Origin: UQRS01 sp050946935
GTDB lineage: Bacteria; Bacillota; Clostridia; Oscillospirales; Acutalibacteraceae
Assembly: GCA_050946935.1 (NCBI GenBank)
Contig: JBMNVR010000008.1
Location: 1-64,000, forward strand
DNA: 64,000 bases
Direction of reading: 5' to 3'
The stretch's first letter is position 1; each line of letters starts with the position of its first letter. Shown in pieces: positions 60,970-64,000 of the stretch. The position numbers and the translations under genes are program-made. Below the pieces are notes generated by a model. That model saw only the letters and a list, made by a program, of their open reading frames with translations. It had not been told where the DNA came from and ran no database searches.

Positions 60970-61088
60970 CGTATAACCAATCCTTTCAGAAAATATACCT
61001 TGTATTTTGAAAACAATGTGGAATAAGGGATAACCAATGTCCGGGAAACAAAGCAAGAGGCGGGAAACCCCGCCCCTGCCGTAACAGC

Positions 61089-62291
61089 TTATTTATCGTT
61101 GAGCGCAGCAATGCCGGGCAGTTCAAGCCCCTCCAGGAATTCGAGGGAGGCGCCGCCGCCGGTCGAGATATGGGTCATCTTGTCCGCGAAGCCGAGCTTC
61201 TCCACCGCCGCGGCCGAGTCGCCGCCGCCGATGATTGAGATCGCTCCGCTCTCCGCAACGGCGGTAGCGACCGCAATGGTGCCGTTTGCAAAGCGCGGGA
61301 ACTCCGAAACGCCCATCGGACCGTTCCAGACAACCGTGCCAGCGCCCTTCAGCGCATCGGAAAAGAGCTTCTCGGTCTTGGGCCCGATGTCGAGACCCAT
61401 CCAGCCTTCGGGAATCTCGTCGCTCGGAACCTCCTGATAATTGCAGTCGGGATCGTACTTGTCGCCGACGCGGTTGTCAATCGGAATCAGGAATTTAACC
61501 CCCTTGGCTTTGGCGTCGGCCATGATTTTGTCCGCCAGTTCGACCTTGTCCGCCTCTAAAATCGAGTCGCCGATGCTGTGGCCCAGCGCCTTCATAAAGG
61601 TGTAGGCCATGCCGCCGCCGACAATCAGGGTGTCAACCTTGTCAAGCAGGTTGGTGATGACGCCGATCTTGTCCGAGACCTTCGCCCCGCCGAGAATGGC
61701 GACAAAGGGACGCTTGGGATTCTCCAGCGCGCCGCCCATGATTTTGACTTCCTTCTGAATCAAATAGCCGCAGACAGCCGGCAGATAATCGGCCAGATCG
61801 GCGGTTGACGCCTGCGCCCGGTGGGCGGTACCGAAAGCGTCGTTGACGTATACCTCAGCCAGAGAGGCAAGCGCCTTGGCAAAGGGAGCGCGCTCGGCCT
61901 TATCCTTGGCGGTTTCTTCCTTGTGGAAGCGGACATTTTCAAGCAGCATGATCTCGCCCGGCTGCAGCGCGGCAGCCAGCGCCTTTGCGCTGTCGCCAAT
62001 CACGTCGTCGGCCAGCTTGACCTCGACCCCCAGCAGCTCGGAGAGGCGGGCGGCAACCGGATTCAGAGAATAAGCCATGTTGAATTCGCCCTTCGGGCGT
62101 CCCATATGGGAGCAGAGAATCACGGCGGCGCCGTGCTCCTTCAAATATTTAATGGTGGGCAGCGCCTCGCGGATACGCTTGTCGTCGGTGATCTTCCCGT
62201 CGGCCAGCGGCACGTTGAAGTCACAGCGTACGAGAACCTTCTTGCCCTTTACGTCGATGTCCTCAATCGTCTTTTTGTTCATAGCGGTCAT
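61089..62291 (-). CDS. pgk: Phosphoglycerate kinase
   Basis: 400 residues from ATG 62291, chosen for GGATGG 8 bases upstream; ATG 62282 is the alternative. The family signature VLVRCDFNVPL, substrate-binding SHMGRPKG, FGTAHRAQAS, the hinge region and the nucleotide loop GGGDSAAAVEKLG are all present. It makes ATP from 1,3-bisphosphoglycerate. First gene of the operon, with a consensus-like promoter and a Rex-like operator at its start site. Confidence 0.97.
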   Translation of the reverse strand: MTAMNKKTIEDIDVKGKKVLVRCDFNVPLADGKITDDKRIREALPTIKYLKEHGAAVILCSHMGRPKGEFNMAYSLNPVAARLSELLGVEVKLADDVIGDSAKALAAALQPGEIMLLENVRFHKEETAKDKAERAPFAKALASLAEVYVNDAFGTAHRAQASTADLADYLPAVCGYLIQKEVKIMGGALENPKRPFVAILGGAKVSDKIGVITNLLDKVDTLIVGGGMAYTFMKALGHSIGDSILEADKVELADKIMADAKAKGVKFLIPIDNRVGDKYDPDCNYQEVPSDEIPEGWMGLDIGPKTEKLFSDALKGAGTVVWNGPMGVSEFPRFANGTIAVATAVAESGAISIIGGGDSAAAVEKLGFADKMTHISTGGGASLEFLEGLELPGIAALNDK

Positions 62292-62338
62292 CTTGTGAAC
62301 CATCCTTTCAAAATAGAATCGGGATTGCAAAAAACAGA

Positions 62339-62356
62339 TTGTTAAAATTGCCACAA
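62339..62356. promoter_or_regulatory. Rex-like operator in the pgk leader
   Basis: TTGTTAAAATTGCCACAA has one perfect Rex half-site (TTGTTAA) and a weaker second half (GCCACAA) with the usual four-base gap. It lies just downstream of the predicted transcription start, suited to repression. Confidence 0.45.
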
Positions 62357-62366
62357 GCTATTCATT

Positions 62367-62395
62367 ATTGTAACCGATAAAGGGAATTTTTTCAA
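62367..62395 (-). promoter_or_regulatory. Sigma-A promoter for pgk-tpiA-gpmI
   Basis: On the minus strand TTGAAA (62395-62390), 17-base spacer, TACAAT (62372-62367). Bases 62396-62633 hold no gene that I can support. Confidence 0.65.
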
Positions 62396-62633
62396 TATGC
62401 GCGGAAATATTTTCAAAATTTTTGAAAATAAGCATTAAAGCCGCCGGACAAGCCGCCTCTTCCTTGTAAATTTTGCCCATTTCAAAAGCAAAAAAACGGA
62501 CAATCTCTGCCCTGGAGGCGGCGGTGTTTCCTGAAATCGGGCGGAGATGGTTTTTCGCTACATCTTCCACGGCCGCCGCGCGCCGCGGCAAGGGGAGAGA
62601 TAAAACCGCGCTGTTTCTTGCCCCGCAGTAAAA

Positions 62634-62667
62634 ATCCGGGCACCCTCCTGAAAAAGGATGCCCGGAT
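62634..62667 (-). terminator. Rho-independent terminator of the aspartyl-tRNA synthetase gene
   Basis: ATCCGGGCA pairs with TGCCCGGAT; the minus strand continues with TTTTTAC. Confidence 0.75.
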
Positions 62668-62707
62668 CATATCCATACGTCAAAGGCGGGGCAAGCAGGA
62701 AACAGGC

Positions 62708-64000
62708 TTACGGCTCAACATGGGTGATGTCCCGCGGGAAGAGGCTGGCATACCGGACGTTGGGCAGGCCGATCAACTGCATGACAACCCGCTCCAGCCC
62801 GATGCCGAGGCCGCCGTGCGGCGGCATGCCGTATTTGTGAATCTGCAAAAAGCTCTCGAAATCGGCCGGATTCAGCTTCATCCGCTCCATCTTGGCGACC
62901 TGCTCGTCATAGTCGTGAATGCGCTGCCCGCCGGTCGTAATCTCCAGCCCGCGGAAAAGCAGGTCGAAGCTTTCGGCCACGCGGCTGTCCTCCCGGTTGT
63001 CCATGGCGTAGAAGGGACGCTTGGCCGCCGGAAAATGTGTGATAAAGACAAACTCGCTCCCGGTTTTCTCCTGAATCAGTTCGCACACCTTTACCTCGTC
63101 CGCCGGGTCAAGGTCGTGCTTTTTGGCGTTGCCGCCGCAAAGCTCAATCGCCTCCAAAAAGGTCAGGGAGGGGATGGTGTCGATCTTCGGCAGGACGGCG
63201 CCGGTGATCTTCAGCTCGTGGGCATAGTGCGCCTCGAGATACGCCAGCACATGCTTCAGCATGGCCGTCTCCATCTCCATCACGTCGTACATATCCTTGA
63301 TAAAGCCCATTTCAAAATCCAGGCCGATGTACTCGTTCAAATGGCGGGGGGAATTATGCTTCTCCGCCCGGTAGACCGGCGCGATTTCAAACACCCGATC
63401 GAACGCGGCCACGCAGGTCTGCTTATAAAACTGCGGGCTTTGAGAGAGGTAGACGTCCTTGTCGAAATATTTCAGCTTGAAAATGTTCGCGCCCCCCTCG
63501 GCCCCGTGGGCGACAATTTTGGGGGTGTGAATCTCGGTAAAGCCGTTTTCGATCATGAATTCCCGGAAGCCGCCGCAGACCCCTTCCGCAATTTTAAAGG
63601 TAGCCCGCTCCCGCGGGTTGCGCAGCGCGGTGCTGCGGTATTTCAGGTTAGCGTCGATCGAGCAGCCGAGCTGCCTTGCCGAAACGTGGAGCGGATATTC
63701 CTCCTTCGGCTGGGAGAGCAGCTCGAAATGATCCAGCACAACCTCTACCCCACCGATGGCACGCGGCTCCTCCCGCACGGTGCCGGTCACGGTGATATAG
63801 CAACCCTCTTTCAGATCCGAAAGGCTGCCCTTCGTCTCCTCTCCAAAGGTGGACTGAAAGACATACCGCCCGGTGCGGAGCATAACAAAAGCGAAGCCGC
63901 CCATATTCTTGACCTTGTGCACACAGGCAGAAAAGGAGATTTCCTCCCCCACATGCGCTTTCACGGTGTCGAGATCTATTTCCGGCAGCGTGTGCGTTCC
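62708..64000 (-). CDS. aspS: Archaeal-type (probably non-discriminating) aspartate--tRNA(Asp/Asn) ligase, 5' end cut by the window
   Basis: The frame is open from 62708 to the window edge; the residues before GTG 63964 (TLPEIDLDTV) look like native N-terminus, so the real start lies beyond 64000. An OB-fold anticodon domain (VHKVKNMGGFAFV) is followed by the class II core with motif 2 FEIAPVYRAEKHNSPRHLNEY and motif 3 GLGIGLERVVMQLIGL. The bacterial GAD insertion is missing, which marks the archaeal-type enzyme used in many Clostridia. Such forms often also charge tRNA-Asn for repair by GatCAB. That activity is inferred. Confidence 0.9.
   Translation of the reverse strand, partial: GTHTLPEIDLDTVKAHVGEEISFSACVHKVKNMGGFAFVMLRTGRYVFQSTFGEETKGSLSDLKEGCYITVTGTVREEPRAIGGVEVVLDHFELLSQPKEEYPLHVSARQLGCSIDANLKYRSTALRNPRERATFKIAEGVCGGFREFMIENGFTEIHTPKIVAHGAEGGANIFKLKYFDKDVYLSQSPQFYKQTCVAAFDRVFEIAPVYRAEKHNSPRHLNEYIGLDFEMGFIKDMYDVMEMETAMLKHVLAYLEAHYAHELKITGAVLPKIDTIPSLTFLEAIELCGGNAKKHDLDPADEVKVCELIQEKTGSEFVFITHFPAAKRPFYAMDNREDSRVAESFDLLFRGLEITTGGQRIHDYDEQVAKMERMKLNPADFESFLQIHKYGMPPHGGLGIGLERVVMQLIGLPNVRYASLFPRDITHVEP

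Noticed and set aside
62358..62591. A 77-codon minus-strand frame upstream of pgk
   Set aside because: It overlaps the -35 and -10 elements of the pgk promoter and has no recognisable family.

Overview
The window reads as chromosome from an anaerobic, spore-forming, Gram-positive member of the Clostridia, most like the Oscillospiraceae/Acutalibacteraceae. Coding DNA is GC-rich. Evidence includes a multi-subunit [FeFe] hydrogenase operon, rubredoxin, dipicolinate synthase (dpaA/dpaB), a SpoIIQ-like M23 protein with a forespore-type promoter, two glycoside hydrolases ending in dockerins, an archaeal-type aspartyl-tRNA synthetase and consensus sigma-A promoters (several exactly TTGACA-N17-TATAAT). 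No genus can be named from the sequence alone. No tRNA, rRNA or CRISPR array was seen.

Layout. 1-7340: a secreted RHS/YD-repeat polymorphic toxin (minus strand) whose AT-rich C-terminal tip follows the core motif, then a six-helix membrane protein in the immunity position, then a broken copy of the RHS core at the window edge. 7749-11029: two convergent glycoside hydrolases (five-bladed propeller type and GH78 rhamnosidase). 11343-17281: housekeeping genes (RadC-like, RluA-like, GT2, SDR, DUF815 ATPase) and a methyltransferase remnant. 17609-22356: SpoIIQ-like protein, a probable small RNA, murA, WalJ-like hydrolase, rlmH and GNAT. 22652-27659: hydrogenase operon with a Rex-type operator upstream. 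27841-28358: a tandem array of a 138-bp hairpin-rich unit, then rubredoxin and a double-AbrB regulator. 29915-39583: two very large secreted proteins (F5/8C plus LGFP-like repeats; GH2 beta-galactosidase with LamG and dockerin domains). 39960-45469: dpaAB, pduL, esterase, lipoprotein, Nudix and M14 peptidase. 45629-46749: an AT-rich cassette bounded by perfect 22-bp inverted repeats, carrying a SLOG-like gene and a divergent XRE repressor around four palindromic operators. 46849-56589: DUF5107/TPR protein, AraC regulator and a second dockerin-bearing GH2 enzyme. 56833-57530: two Cys-rich paralogues behind a sigma-K-like promoter. 57585-64000: HAD phosphatase, the glycolytic operon pgk-tpiA-gpmI with a second Rex-like operator, and aspS cut by the window edge.

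How it fits together. The carbohydrate genes (GH43/32-like, GH78, GH2 x2, esterase, DUF5107, AraC) suggest plant or host glycan use. Several are preceded by a similar CG-centred palindrome, suggesting one LacI/CcpA-type regulator. Glycolysis and hydrogen production both carry Rex-like sites and may be tied to the NADH/NAD+ ratio. Sporulation genes are scattered, each with a matching sporulation-type promoter. The most novel items are the inverted-repeat cassette (45629-46749), the RHS tip/immunity pair, the 138-bp repeat array and the small RNA beside murA.
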